Source: UBA11986 sp963734955
GTDB taxonomy: Bacteria; Bacteroidota; Ignavibacteria; UBA10030; UBA6906
Assembly: GCA_963734955.1 (NCBI GenBank)
Contig: CAVTJO010000005.1
Span: forward strand, 248,001 to 312,000
DNA length: 64,000 nt
Direction of reading: 5' to 3'
In this document: piece by piece, positions 1 to 7,899 of the stretch
Layout of the letters: each line of letters starts with the position of its first letter
How positions within the stretch are numbered: position 1 is the stretch's first letter
The notes under the pieces: model-generated
Databases searched by the model: none
Seen by the model: the letters and a program-made list of their open reading frames with translations, nothing else
Told to the model about the DNA's origin: nothing
Position numbers and translations under genes: made by a program

Positions 1-29
1 ATCCTGAATTCAACATGCGCATTCATTCC

Positions 30-839
30 TCACCCCCCATGCGCTTCCCCTGCGATCTTTCTCACGGATGTCCACGTGTCTTCATCCGTTACCGGCCTCG
101 GGGTCCAGGTTTCCTTCTTCCGCAGCTTCAGGATCTCGGCGGACCTGTCCTGTGAGTTGGGGTGCGTGCTGAGCCACTCGAAGTGCTTGGGGATGTTGTT
201 CTTCTCCTGCGAAAGGCGGAAGAGGAAATTTGCCAGGTTGTCCGGATCGATGTCTGCTTTGGCCATCATGTGAACGGCTGCAATATCAGCTTCGCTTTCC
301 TGTTCCCTGTCGAAGGCCGTCGAGGAAAGCAGCTTCACCAATTCCCGTCCGATCTCTCCGCTTGATTCTCCACCTGCGACCGTCGCCAGCATGGAAAGCC
401 CGACCTCCTTCACAAGTTTCTTCATCACGTGCCTGCCTTCCATGTGGGCAATCTCGTGAGCAAGCACGCCGCTCAGCTCTTCGGGAGATTTGCAGTAGTG
501 AATCAGTCCGGTGTACACCACAAGATGGCGGTCGGGCAGAGCAAAGGCATTGACGTCATCCTTCACGAGAATGTGGATCGTGATCGATGAATCCTCGATG
601 CCGTTTGCAACGCACAGTCTCTTCTTCATGCTATCGAGACACGCCTGTACTGTCTCGGAATCGAGCTCCTCGTTTCCCCGCCGCACGGCGCTGAGGATGA
701 ACTCCCCGATCCTGTGTTCGTTCTCCTTCGTGAGCTGCTCAACGTGGAAGATCTCCACAAAATTGACGTGACCGAGGAGAAACCACGTCCCGAAGAAGGC
801 AACGGCGAGTATACTGAAGTGAATGAATGCTTTTGACAT
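30..839 (-). CDS. M48 family zinc metallopeptidase, membrane anchored
   Basis: Predicted zinc endopeptidase of the M48 (Ste24/HtpX/BepA-like) family, probably acting in periplasmic or membrane protein quality control. A single hydrophobic segment sits near the N terminus (about residues 3-22). The zinc motif HEIAH lies near residues 128-132 and the third-ligand region ESEAD about 55 residues later, as the family expects. About 269 residues, a usual length for the short secreted M48 proteins. I chose the ATG at 839 because the open frame extends upstream only to a TTG at 866 with no ribosome binding site. The ATG also lacks a strong Shine-Dalgarno, so the start is uncertain. It is transcribed away from an inverted repeat at 872-1006 and does not form an obvious operon. 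The substrate cannot be read from sequence. Confidence 0.88.
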   Translation of the reverse strand: MSKAFIHFSILAVAFFGTWFLLGHVNFVEIFHVEQLTKENEHRIGEFILSAVRRGNEELDSETVQACLDSMKKRLCVANGIEDSSITIHILVKDDVNAFALPDRHLVVYTGLIHYCKSPEELSGVLAHEIAHMEGRHVMKKLVKEVGLSMLATVAGGESSGEIGRELVKLLSSTAFDREQESEADIAAVHMMAKADIDPDNLANFLFRLSQEKNNIPKHFEWLSTHPNSQDRSAEILKLRKKETWTPRPVTDEDTWTSVRKIAGEAHGG

Positions 840-871
840 CAGTGAGTCCGGAAAAGTCCTTGTCAAAGATT

Positions 872-1006
872 TAACCGCAGAGACCGCAGAGAACGCGGAG
901 AAAGGAGTTGGAGCAACGGAGACTCCCCGGTGACTCCAAATTTACACGCTGACAACCCGATGTTTCCCCATCGCGTCTCTGCGACCTCTGCGCTCTCTGC
1001 GGTTAT
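872..1006. repeat. Intergenic inverted repeat (CCGCAGAGA / TCTCTGCGG)
   Basis: The gap between the M48 gene and the DUF4870 gene is framed by two inverted arms. The left arm (872-900) contains AACCGCAGAGACCGCAGAG and an AACGCGGAG variant; the right arm (974-1006) is its approximate reverse complement, ending CTCTCTGCGGTTA. The arms themselves carry short direct repeats (CGCAGAG). It looks like a palindromic intergenic element, not a gene. No open frame of note lies inside. Confidence 0.7.
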
Positions 1007-1014
1007 CATCTATC

Positions 1015-1452
1015 CTAGCGTTCCGCCTTTACCAGCGCATCCGTCATTGGACCGAAGAGCCACCACACAACATGCTTTCCCTTGCGCGTGCGGATGGCGG
1101 CATAGATGGTCGCGACGAACTCCACAAGATTGAACACCACGATCGTGATGATATAGGCGATGTAATTGTTGGTGACCACATGGTCGCCGAACACGACCGA
1201 CAGTGTCCAGTACACGCCGGCAGCGTTCATCACCAGCGTGATGGCCTGGGCAAGAAGCGCCTGCGTGCAATGCCACCGCACGAAATGCGCCGACCTCCTG
1301 TTGCTGAAAAAGAAAATCGCCGATGCAATCAGGTTCACGATCGGCAGGGGAAGTCCCGCCATGATTGCGATCAGCGACATCAGGTAACTGTTGGACGCTT
1401 TCTCGGCTTCGTATTCGTCGGGTGTGTAGGGAAATTCGGAGGGTGGTGACAT
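1015..1452 (-). CDS. DUF4870 / Tic20-like small membrane protein
   Basis: A 145-residue integral membrane protein matching the DUF4870 (Tic20-like) pattern: a soluble acidic N terminus followed by three or four hydrophobic segments (about residues 25-48, 60-82, 92-115), with the typical phrase VRWHCTQALLAQ between the first two and a basic C-terminal end. Function is unknown for the family; a role in membrane protein assembly is only suggested by the Tic20 resemblance. Its ATG directly abuts the stop of the upstream DUF2752 gene (1453-1869), so the two are almost certainly co-transcribed and translationally coupled. No catalytic residues are visible. Confidence 0.75.
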   Translation of the reverse strand: MSPPSEFPYTPDEYEAEKASNSYLMSLIAIMAGLPLPIVNLIASAIFFFSNRRSAHFVRWHCTQALLAQAITLVMNAAGVYWTLSVVFGDHVVTNNYIAYIITIVVFNLVEFVATIYAAIRTRKGKHVVWWLFGPMTDALVKAER

Positions 1453-1869
1453 TCACAATCCCTTTGCGATGTTCCAGACCCAGTTGATTATGACAAGTGC
1501 AATGGCAGGAACAGATATCCATTTGTTCCGCGAGAGCAGACGCTCTCCTCCCACATACCACCGGAAGAGGCTGTCACTCTTTCGAAGCGTGTCGATAAGG
1601 ATCCACAACGGGACAACTACCAGCGCGAGTGCAAGAAGAACTCCAAGAGGATTCTCGAGAACCGATCTTCCGATTTCCCCCTGCATCAACAACACGAGAG
1701 CGCGGGTGGTACCGCAGGACGGACACGGAAGATGCGTGACCGATTTAAACAAGCACACCGTTGGCGTTGCCGATGTCCCCACGCCTTCAGCGAGGTTCCA
1801 TCCCAGCCATGCATAGCCAGCCAGCGATAACCCAAGAAGCAATTTGTACAGTTTTCCTCTACTCATCAC
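1453..1869 (-). CDS. DUF2752 domain membrane protein
   Basis: A 138-residue membrane protein with the DUF2752 signature: an N-terminal hydrophobic segment, then CLFKSVTHLPCPSCGTTRA, where the closely spaced Cys residues and CGTTR are diagnostic, followed by two further transmembrane segments. The family's function is unknown; the Cys pair may bind a metal or form a disulfide, but that is inference. It is first in a two-gene unit with the DUF4870 protein immediately downstream. Two ATG codons occur in tandem at the start (MMSRGK); either may be used. Confidence 0.8.
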   Translation of the reverse strand: MMSRGKLYKLLLGLSLAGYAWLGWNLAEGVGTSATPTVCLFKSVTHLPCPSCGTTRALVLLMQGEIGRSVLENPLGVLLALALVVVPLWILIDTLRKSDSLFRWYVGGERLLSRNKWISVPAIALVIINWVWNIAKGL

Positions 1870-2049
1870 GTTTCCTCACCGGGACCTTTTTCCCATATAC
1901 CGGAGCACCTGAACAACGACCTAGATGCACGGTTCTCTCTTATCAGACTTCGACTCGCTGTTGAGAATCGACAGCTTGCTCAGTCTGACGACGATGCAGC
2001 CACCAAGCCATCGAACCTTCCAACGATCCAACATCCGGTATGTTCAATC

Positions 2050-2144
2050 GTCAGTGCGAGGCCTCTTCTGCCGAAGCAATCTCGTCCTTCTTTCGGCTTT
2101 GGAGTTCAGATTGCTTCGCCTCAAAGGGCGAGGCTCGCAATGAC
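2050..2144. repeat. Palindromic intergenic repeat, GTCATTGCGA family
   Basis: A 95-base imperfect palindrome starting GTCAGTGCGAGG and ending GGCTCGCAATGAC, with internal complementary arms GAAGCAATCT and AGATTGCTTC. A second member of the same family lies at 25507-25619 with the same ends and the same internal arms. It occupies the approximately 300-base gap between the DUF2752 and TM2 genes; nothing else is seen there. Extended palindromes of this type are widespread in environmental bacterial genomes; their function is not established. Confidence 0.8.
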
Positions 2145-2170
2145 CTCTCCCCTTGCTACTTCATGATGCC

Positions 2171-2509
2171 TTAATACATCGCCTGTTGAATGCGCTGCAT
2201 GTTGACTTCACGTGTTCTTCCCATGATCAGGAACCAGTCCACGATCGTCCAGACTCCGAGCCCACCACAGGTCAGGAGCTTTGCAACCCCCAGGCCCACC
2301 TCTCCGAGGAGAAACCGGTCGATGCCGAAGTGTCCGCCGAGAAGCGACACGATGAGCATGATGGTCGGATCCTTCAGATTGGCAGCCTGAAGCTGAATCA
2401 TCTTTGAATCATCCAGTTTCAACAGCCGGTCCCTGATCGCCATGACCTGGAATCCTTCGAAGTACTTGCTGTACGTCGTCAGGAACATATCAACTTTCTG
2501 CTGATCCAT
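2171..2509 (-). CDS. TM2 domain-containing protein
   Basis: A 112-residue protein with a charged N-terminal helical region (about 1-45) and a C-terminal TM2 domain: two hydrophobic helices joined by a short turn, with the conserved GGHFGIDRFLLGE start and the GLGVWTIVDWFLI second helix. TM2 proteins are small membrane proteins of unknown role. The start is supported by GAGGAAA about 6 bases before the ATG. It stands alone, flanked by palindromic repeats on both sides. Confidence 0.85.
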   Translation of the reverse strand: MDQQKVDMFLTTYSKYFEGFQVMAIRDRLLKLDDSKMIQLQAANLKDPTIMLIVSLLGGHFGIDRFLLGEVGLGVAKLLTCGGLGVWTIVDWFLIMGRTREVNMQRIQQAMY

Positions 2510-2837
2510 AGGAGTTTCCTCTGTTGTGGGTTATTGTTGGATAAGAACGGGTGAAGGTGGAGCAAGGAGAGAAGAATCCGGGAGCGAGCCGCTCGCGTAG
2601 ACGCATTCTGGAGAAAAATGTAGAGGAATCAAGCAAGAAAGTCAAGGATCGGGTGGTTTCTCACTTTGAACCTCCAATGCACATCAGCCGCCTTGAGCGC
2701 CTGCCCGCCAAAGTAGAATCGAAGAGGCAGGCGGGGAGTCGAAAGGTGGACACATGCCTCCGTATGACAGGCTTCTGCCGAGGGCATCCCTTCGGGAGAC
2801 TTCGCTCAGCCTGACGTGGATTCGCAAACTGAGACAC
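2510..2837. other. Non-coding gap with degraded repeat fragment
   Basis: No credible gene. Around 2765-2815 there is a fragment with a GGGCATCCCTTCGGGAG hairpin followed by CTTCGCTCAGCCTGACG, which resembles one arm of the palindromic intergenic repeats elsewhere in the window. The rest shows no recognised structure and leads into the tandem array at 2838. Confidence 0.5.
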
Positions 2838-3340
2838 ACCGAGCTAGTGAGGGCAAACAGGAATGTTTCCCCACCTGTGTTCAACCTCAGGACCTGACCT
2901 CAGGCCAACACCTCCACTGGTAGTGCCGACATTCCTGTCGGCACGCCGAGCTAGTGAGGGCAAACAGGAATGTTTACCCCACCAGTGTTCAACCCTCCAG
3001 AACCTGACCTCACAGGCGAATCACCAACACCTCACCGGTAGTGCCGACATTCCTGTCGGCACGCCGAGCCAATGAGGGCAAACAGGAATGTTTACCCCAC
3101 CAGTGTTCAACCCTCCAGAACCTGACCTCAGGCGAATCCATCTCCACCTGTAGTGCCGACATTCCTGTCGGCACGCCGAGCCAATGAGGGCAAACAGGAA
3201 TGTTTACCCCACCAGTGTTCAACCCTCCAGAACCTGACCTCACAGGCCAATCACCAACACCTCACCAGTAGTGCCGACATTCCTGTCGGCACGCCGAGAT
3301 AGTGAGGGCAAACAGGAATGTTCGCCCCACCAGTGTTTCG
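2838..3340. repeat. Tandem array of 112-118 bp palindromic (REP-like) units
   Basis: Four full units and a partial first unit. The hairpin core GTGCCGACA-TTCC-TGTCGGCAC occurs at 2923, 3041, 3153 and 3271 (spacing 118, 112, 118). A companion motif GGGCAAACAGGAATGTT occurs at 2851, 2958, 3076, 3188 and 3306. The companion contains ACAGGAATGT, the exact reverse complement of ACATTCCTGT in the hairpin core, so each unit holds a pair of inverted elements, like a BIME. Units are nearly identical, implying recent expansion. The spacer includes CCAGTGTTCAACCCTCCAG. Open frames across the array are products of the repeat, not genes. Confidence 0.9.
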
Positions 3341-3363
3341 TGTTCGGTCGTCTTCTAACGAGA

Positions 3364-4755
3364 CTACGGAATGACCTTCCCGTATGCCGCTACCTGCTTC
3401 TCGATCTGCTTCTTGTCTCCCGCGATCACGATCCTCATCTGATCGGCTTTCAGATACGTGGCGCAGAGTTGCTGGACCTGCGCAGGCGTCACCGCGTAAA
3501 TATTCTTGACTGCATCTGTGAGATAGCTGTCGGGAAGTCCGTGAAGATCGAGAAACGACAGTTGGTTGATGATCCCGTTGGGGCTGGAGTTTTGCAGCAC
3601 AAACACACCTGCCGCATAGTTCTGGATACCCTTCAGCTCGTCCGCCGAAGGAGGTTCCTTTTGCAGACGATTGATCTCATAGAAGATCTCCTTGAGGGCA
3701 GGACCCGTCACATTCGTTGTTACACTTGCAACCTGCACCCAGTATGCCGATCGGAAACGAGAAGAGATAAAACTGAATGGCGAATAGGTATACCCCTTGT
3801 CCTCCCGGATATTTGCCGTGATACGTGAGCCAAACGAGCCGCCGAGCAGCTGGTTCGTGAGTGAGAGCGCCCTGAAGTCCTTTTGCGATGGATCAATGAC
3901 CGGAAGTCCGAGCATCACGGTCGACTGCGGCACGCCCGGACGGTCGATCATGCGGACCTCCCGCTTCGAAACGGGGATCGGAATATTCTCAACCACATCA
4001 GACCCTGTGGCCCAGTCCTTGAACGCCTCGCGGATTGCCTGTTCCATCGCCTTTGCATCGAACTTCCCGGCAACGTAGATGTGCGCCCGTCTGGCTCCAT
4101 AATTCTCCGCGTAGAAACTCTTTACCTGGTCGATGGTGTAGTCGCGCAGCATCTTCTCGGTCGGATAGACCCGTCCGTACGGATGGTTGGGATAAAGGAG
4201 TCTCCGGAACAACTCGGTTGCCATCGATGTGGGGTCGGCCTTGTCAAGGCTGAGCTGCCGGATGCGGTCATTTTTGAGCCGCGCCAGCTCCGACTCCGGG
4301 AATTTCGGGTTGCGCATTACATCGGCGAGGAGCTTCACGAAATCACCGCCGAATTCCGAAAGCACTTCACCGGCGATCTGTGTTTGATCGTCGCCTACAT
4401 TCACACTGATGCCGCCACCCATGCGCGCAGCCTCCCTCGCCATCTCCTCGGAAGATCTGGTTGTTGTCCCCTCTTTCATCAAGTCGCCGGTAAGGTCGGA
4501 CAGCCATACTTCGTTCTCCCCTTCATTGATATTGCCGGAGCGGACCACAGCCCTGATCGTCACTTTCGGAATGATCCCGAATTCCACGAGGGTGGCTTTC
4601 AGTCCATTATCGAGTGTGAATGTCGTCTTGGGTGGAAGTGTGAAGTCTCTTGGTTGCCCTCCTTCTGGAGGAGTTTCCTTTTGTGCACTCGCTATTGTGC
4701 ACAGTCCAAGAAGTGAGAAGAACAGAACCTCGCGTATGTTAGTTCTCATGTTCAT
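3364..4755 (-). CDS. M16 family peptidase-like protein, non-catalytic partner
   Basis: A 463-residue exported protein with the two-domain fold of the M16B (mitochondrial processing peptidase-like) family. An N-terminal signal peptide ends near ASAQ (about residue 24). The zinc motif HxxEH expected about 60 residues into the mature domain is absent (the equivalent stretch reads DLTGDLMKEG), while the downstream substrate-binding region with GYTYSPFS and a following SRF is present. This is the pattern of the inactive partner in bacterial M16 heterodimers. The gene overlaps the end of the upstream active-type M16 gene by 17 bases, so they form an operon. Likely periplasmic. Removing the partner's frameshift would give a complete pair. 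Confidence 0.88.
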   Translation of the reverse strand: MNMRTNIREVLFFSLLGLCTIASAQKETPPEGGQPRDFTLPPKTTFTLDNGLKATLVEFGIIPKVTIRAVVRSGNINEGENEVWLSDLTGDLMKEGTTTRSSEEMAREAARMGGGISVNVGDDQTQIAGEVLSEFGGDFVKLLADVMRNPKFPESELARLKNDRIRQLSLDKADPTSMATELFRRLLYPNHPYGRVYPTEKMLRDYTIDQVKSFYAENYGARRAHIYVAGKFDAKAMEQAIREAFKDWATGSDVVENIPIPVSKREVRMIDRPGVPQSTVMLGLPVIDPSQKDFRALSLTNQLLGGSFGSRITANIREDKGYTYSPFSFISSRFRSAYWVQVASVTTNVTGPALKEIFYEINRLQKEPPSADELKGIQNYAAGVFVLQNSSPNGIINQLSFLDLHGLPDSYLTDAVKNIYAVTPAQVQQLCATYLKADQMRIVIAGDKKQIEKQVAAYGKVIP

Positions 4756-6125
4756 GGTCCTCCTTGCTGAGCATCCTTGTCGGCTTGACAGTCAGTATGG
4801 TCTGATTCGTCGGCCGCAAGTACTCTTGTGCAGTCTTCTGGAGCAGTTCCGGCGTGACCTTCCTGATGTCCGATTCAATGGTGTTGATGCGAGTCGGATC
4901 ATCATCGAACAGTGCGAAGCACGCAAGCATGTCAGCACGGCCGAATCCGTACTGCTCGTTCACCATGTCGTAGAACGCAGAGCGGAATTTCACGACCGCC
5001 CGATCGAGCGTTGCCTTGTCCACCGGCTTCGACCGTCACCTGTTCAACGACGGAGTCCACGACCGCTTTGACGGCATCGTCGCTCACCTGGCTGTCATGA
5101 AAGAGGTAGCCCGTCCACAACATCGGACCGCTGTAGTCGAACATATTTCCTAACAGGTTGATGCCTCCGGAGACAGAGCTTGTCATGCCGGTGTTCTTCA
5201 CAAGCGCTTCGTGGAGCATGCAATCATCGCCTTGAAGAAGTATCTGATCGAGGAGGGCCATCGCATAATACTCGGGCGTATTCCGGTCGGGCATATGGTA
5301 CGCAAACGCAAGTGCTGGACGCGTCGCAAGGGAATCGGGTTGGCTGGCCCGCTTCGCTGCCTCCTGCCGCGGTTCGCTGATGTCCGGTTTCCTGGGCTGC
5401 TCAACTGACGGGATGCCTGAGAAGTACTTCCGGATCAACTCTTTTGCCGTTGACGGATCGAAATCTCCGACAACCACAAGTGCGGCGTTGTTCGGCGCAT
5501 AGTACGTCTTGAAGAATGTCTTTACATCGGATAGTGTCGCAGCATCGAGGTCGCCCAACTCGCCATAGAAGTTGTGGGCATTGAACCAGTTGCTGTTCGC
5601 ATGCTGGGGCATATCGAGCCATGGAAACCCGCCATACGGCTGGTTCAATACGTTGACCTTCACCTCGTTCTTCACCACATCCTGCTGGTTTTTTAGATTC
5701 GCATCGGTGATGTCGAGTCCTTTCATGCGATCCGCCTCAGCCCAGAGGATTGTCTCCAACTTGTGGGCCGGGACAGTTTGATAGAAGTTCGTGAAATCGA
5801 ACCGTGTCGATCCATTGAGGATGCCGCCATTCCTCTGTACGAGTTTGATGAACTCCATCTTGCCGAGGTTCTGCGACCCCTGGAACATCATGTGCTCGAA
5901 CAGGTGGGCAAACCCTGTCCGGTTGCGCGGCTCGATCCGCAAGCCGATGTTGTAATATACCGTCACTGTCACGAGTGGAGACGTTGCGTCGCGGGAGAGG
6001 ACCACCTTCAGCCCATTATCCAGCTTATAGTACTCCACGGGTACACTGAAACCGCTCGTGTCGTCGTGCCCCTGACATGACAGGAACGCAATGGTGAGAA
6101 GCAAGCAAAGCAAGACCTTCGTCAT
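4739..6125 (-). pseudogene. M16 family zinc peptidase, catalytic partner, frameshifted
   Basis: Lipoprotein M16 peptidase: signal ending FLSCQG (lipobox Cys near residue 15), then a catalytic domain with HLFEH at about residues 74-78. The start ATG at 6125 has GGAGG 6-7 bases upstream and fits the lipoprotein signal. The reading frame breaks near 5025-5035: one frame ends ...VEQVTVEAGGQG and runs out of homology, while the family sequence resumes in another frame as VDKATLDRAVVKFRSAFYD and continues to 4739. Removing one base gives VEPVDKATL. One indel therefore separates the two parts; this is either a real lesion or a sequence error. It is paired with the non-catalytic M16 gene immediately downstream. 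Confidence 0.82.
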
Positions 6126-6174
6126 GAGACCTCCGGAAATTGGATTATTGTGGTCGAGAAGCGAAGAGGAACTG

Positions 6175-7623
6175 TCAGCGGAGCAGTACGAACTTCCTTG
6201 CATCGACGAACTGACCGGCGTCGAGTCGATACACGTACATACCGCTCGCAAGATGTTGTACGTCGAATTTGACGGAATGTTGCCCGGCTGACAGTCGCTG
6301 GTTGATAAGAACAGCGACCTCCCTCCCAAGCGCGTCAAACACTGTAAGGCGAACGGGCTGTTCGGTGGGGATGGAGAATCGTATCGTGGTGGACGGGTTA
6401 AACGGATTCGGATAATTCTGTTCGAGGAGGTATGAATGAGGAACGGTACTTCGTTCACCTACCCCAACGGGTATTGACGGAAAAAACATCTCAAGGGCAT
6501 TGTCAATATGCGCCCGCCAGTTTCCCCAGCTATGGCCTTCATGATACTCGTGATAGTCGTACGTATATCCTCTGGATTGAAGGATGGGAATGAAGTTTCT
6601 CACCAGTGGAATGAGCTGCGCGATGTCGTAGGTTCCGAGATCCAGATAGAGCCGAAGGGCGAGTTGTGGCCCATTCTGAAAACCTGTTGAAATCGAGCTG
6701 ACGATGTTACTGGACTGTGCCGCCACATTGCCGAACACGTTGGAGTAGTTGAGCCCCAGCCAGAGCGTGATGTTGCCTCCGTCCGACGCACCAAGCACGG
6801 CGCGAGAAGCCGGCGTTCGCCGTGTACGGAATCTGGCGTCGACGTATGGAATGATCTCGTTGACAATGAATGACGAGAATTGGTTGATCTGGGTTGTCCG
6901 GTACTCTGCAGTACGATTCACCGGAGGGATAAAGATTGCGATGATGGGTCTGATGCGGTTCTGTGAAATCAGGTAATCGATGACGTTGTTCGCCTGGGCA
7001 AGCGTGACATATTCGAGTCCGTCATGAAAGAGAATAACACCGAAGCTGTCCGTTGAGCTTTGGTAGCCCGGTGGAGTATAGATCCTGATTGTCCGTGAGT
7101 TTCCGAGATTCACGCTGTAATAGGTTGTATCGTACACGGTGCCGTGCGCTATCTCGGGGTGGTACTGGATCTCCGGCGCCGGTACGTACTCCGGCATGCG
7201 CAACTCGGAGTTAGGTCCGAGACCTCCGGTACACGTGTATGGATTGCGCGGATCGAGGATCCACGTAGAACCGTTCAGGACAAACTTGTAGTCGAGCCTT
7301 GCATCTGACTCGAAGATCATTGTGAGGTACCAGAGATTGGTCGTCGAAAGTCGTCCCATCGGCGTTGCAGTCGTTGACCATCCGTTTGCATCGCCGGCCA
7401 CGCTGGCGCTGGAGGCGCTTCCGCGGTAGATGAAATGGCACACGGAATCCTGCTCCCTGAGAGGCAGGTTGCCCACCGCATTCATGAAACTGTCAACGAT
7501 TGCCGTGCTGAGAGAATCGGGGGCCGCGTTAACACGATTCAGGAAATCCTGGAACGTTTGGGCGTTTGCAGCATGCAACGCCAACGCAAGGGGGATAAGT
7601 GAAAGTGATCGTAAGAGTCGCAT
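6175..7623 (-). CDS. Secreted esterase (Fes/IroE-like) with CBM48-like and T9SS sorting domains
   Basis: A 482-residue secreted protein: signal peptide (about 1-21, ...HAANAQ), a CBM48/E-set-like domain (about 60-150, with AGDANGW and YKFVLNG), an alpha/beta-hydrolase of the enterochelin-esterase/esterase D type (about 165-395) and a C-terminal type IX sorting domain from about residue 403 (QNYPNPFNP ... FVLLR). The nucleophile elbow is GASDGG near residues 277-282 with Ser about 279; a late HEGHSWGNW supplies the likely catalytic His. This arrangement is common in esterases acting on polysaccharide-linked or siderophore esters; the substrate is not predictable here. It should cross the outer membrane through T9SS. 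Confidence 0.85.
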   Translation of the reverse strand: MRLLRSLSLIPLALALHAANAQTFQDFLNRVNAAPDSLSTAIVDSFMNAVGNLPLREQDSVCHFIYRGSASSASVAGDANGWSTTATPMGRLSTTNLWYLTMIFESDARLDYKFVLNGSTWILDPRNPYTCTGGLGPNSELRMPEYVPAPEIQYHPEIAHGTVYDTTYYSVNLGNSRTIRIYTPPGYQSSTDSFGVILFHDGLEYVTLAQANNVIDYLISQNRIRPIIAIFIPPVNRTAEYRTTQINQFSSFIVNEIIPYVDARFRTRRTPASRAVLGASDGGNITLWLGLNYSNVFGNVAAQSSNIVSSISTGFQNGPQLALRLYLDLGTYDIAQLIPLVRNFIPILQSRGYTYDYHEYHEGHSWGNWRAHIDNALEMFFPSIPVGVGERSTVPHSYLLEQNYPNPFNPSTTIRFSIPTEQPVRLTVFDALGREVAVLINQRLSAGQHSVKFDVQHLASGMYVYRLDAGQFVDARKFVLLR

Positions 7624-7810
7624 GAGAAGTCCTTGTCATCATCGGTCGGGGGGGTTGGGGGTCAGGCCTAAACTACCCAACTCTGAAGGAAGAAGCAAGG
7701 AGCGACGGCGATGAATCTGTTCTCGCCGCACACGTCAATCCAGGCAAGCCAATGTTCAGGCAAGTAAGGAATCTGAACATCGGTGCGAATCACGTCCTTC
7801 GTATTCCCAG

Positions 7811-7864
7811 GTCATCCTTCGACTCTCTCCGCGTGTACAAGAGCGACTGAGTCGCTCAGATGAC
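7811..7864. repeat. Short inverted repeat, GTCATC/GATGAC type
   Basis: GTCATCCTTCGACTC at 7811 is matched downstream by GAGTCGCTCAGATGAC ending at 7864, forming an imperfect palindrome of 54 bases just past the glucosidase stop. It resembles the GTCATTGCGA-type ends of other intergenic repeats here and may act as a transcript end. The remaining bases up to 7623 show no gene. Confidence 0.5.
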
Positions 7865-7899
7865 TGTGAACACCGGTCAGGCGACCTCTCTGATACGGT

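Noticed and set aside
3010..3243. Small protein-coding gene on the minus strand in the repeat array
   Set aside because: The translation is simply the tandem repeat read through and repeats itself with the same period as the DNA.
2838..3340. CRISPR array
   Set aside because: The repeated unit is 112-118 bases and includes the spacer; there are no short repeats with unique spacers, and no cas genes are present.
3883..4716. 277-codon open frame on the plus strand
   Set aside because: Antisense to the M16 gene with shadow-type composition; the M16 frame has clear family features.
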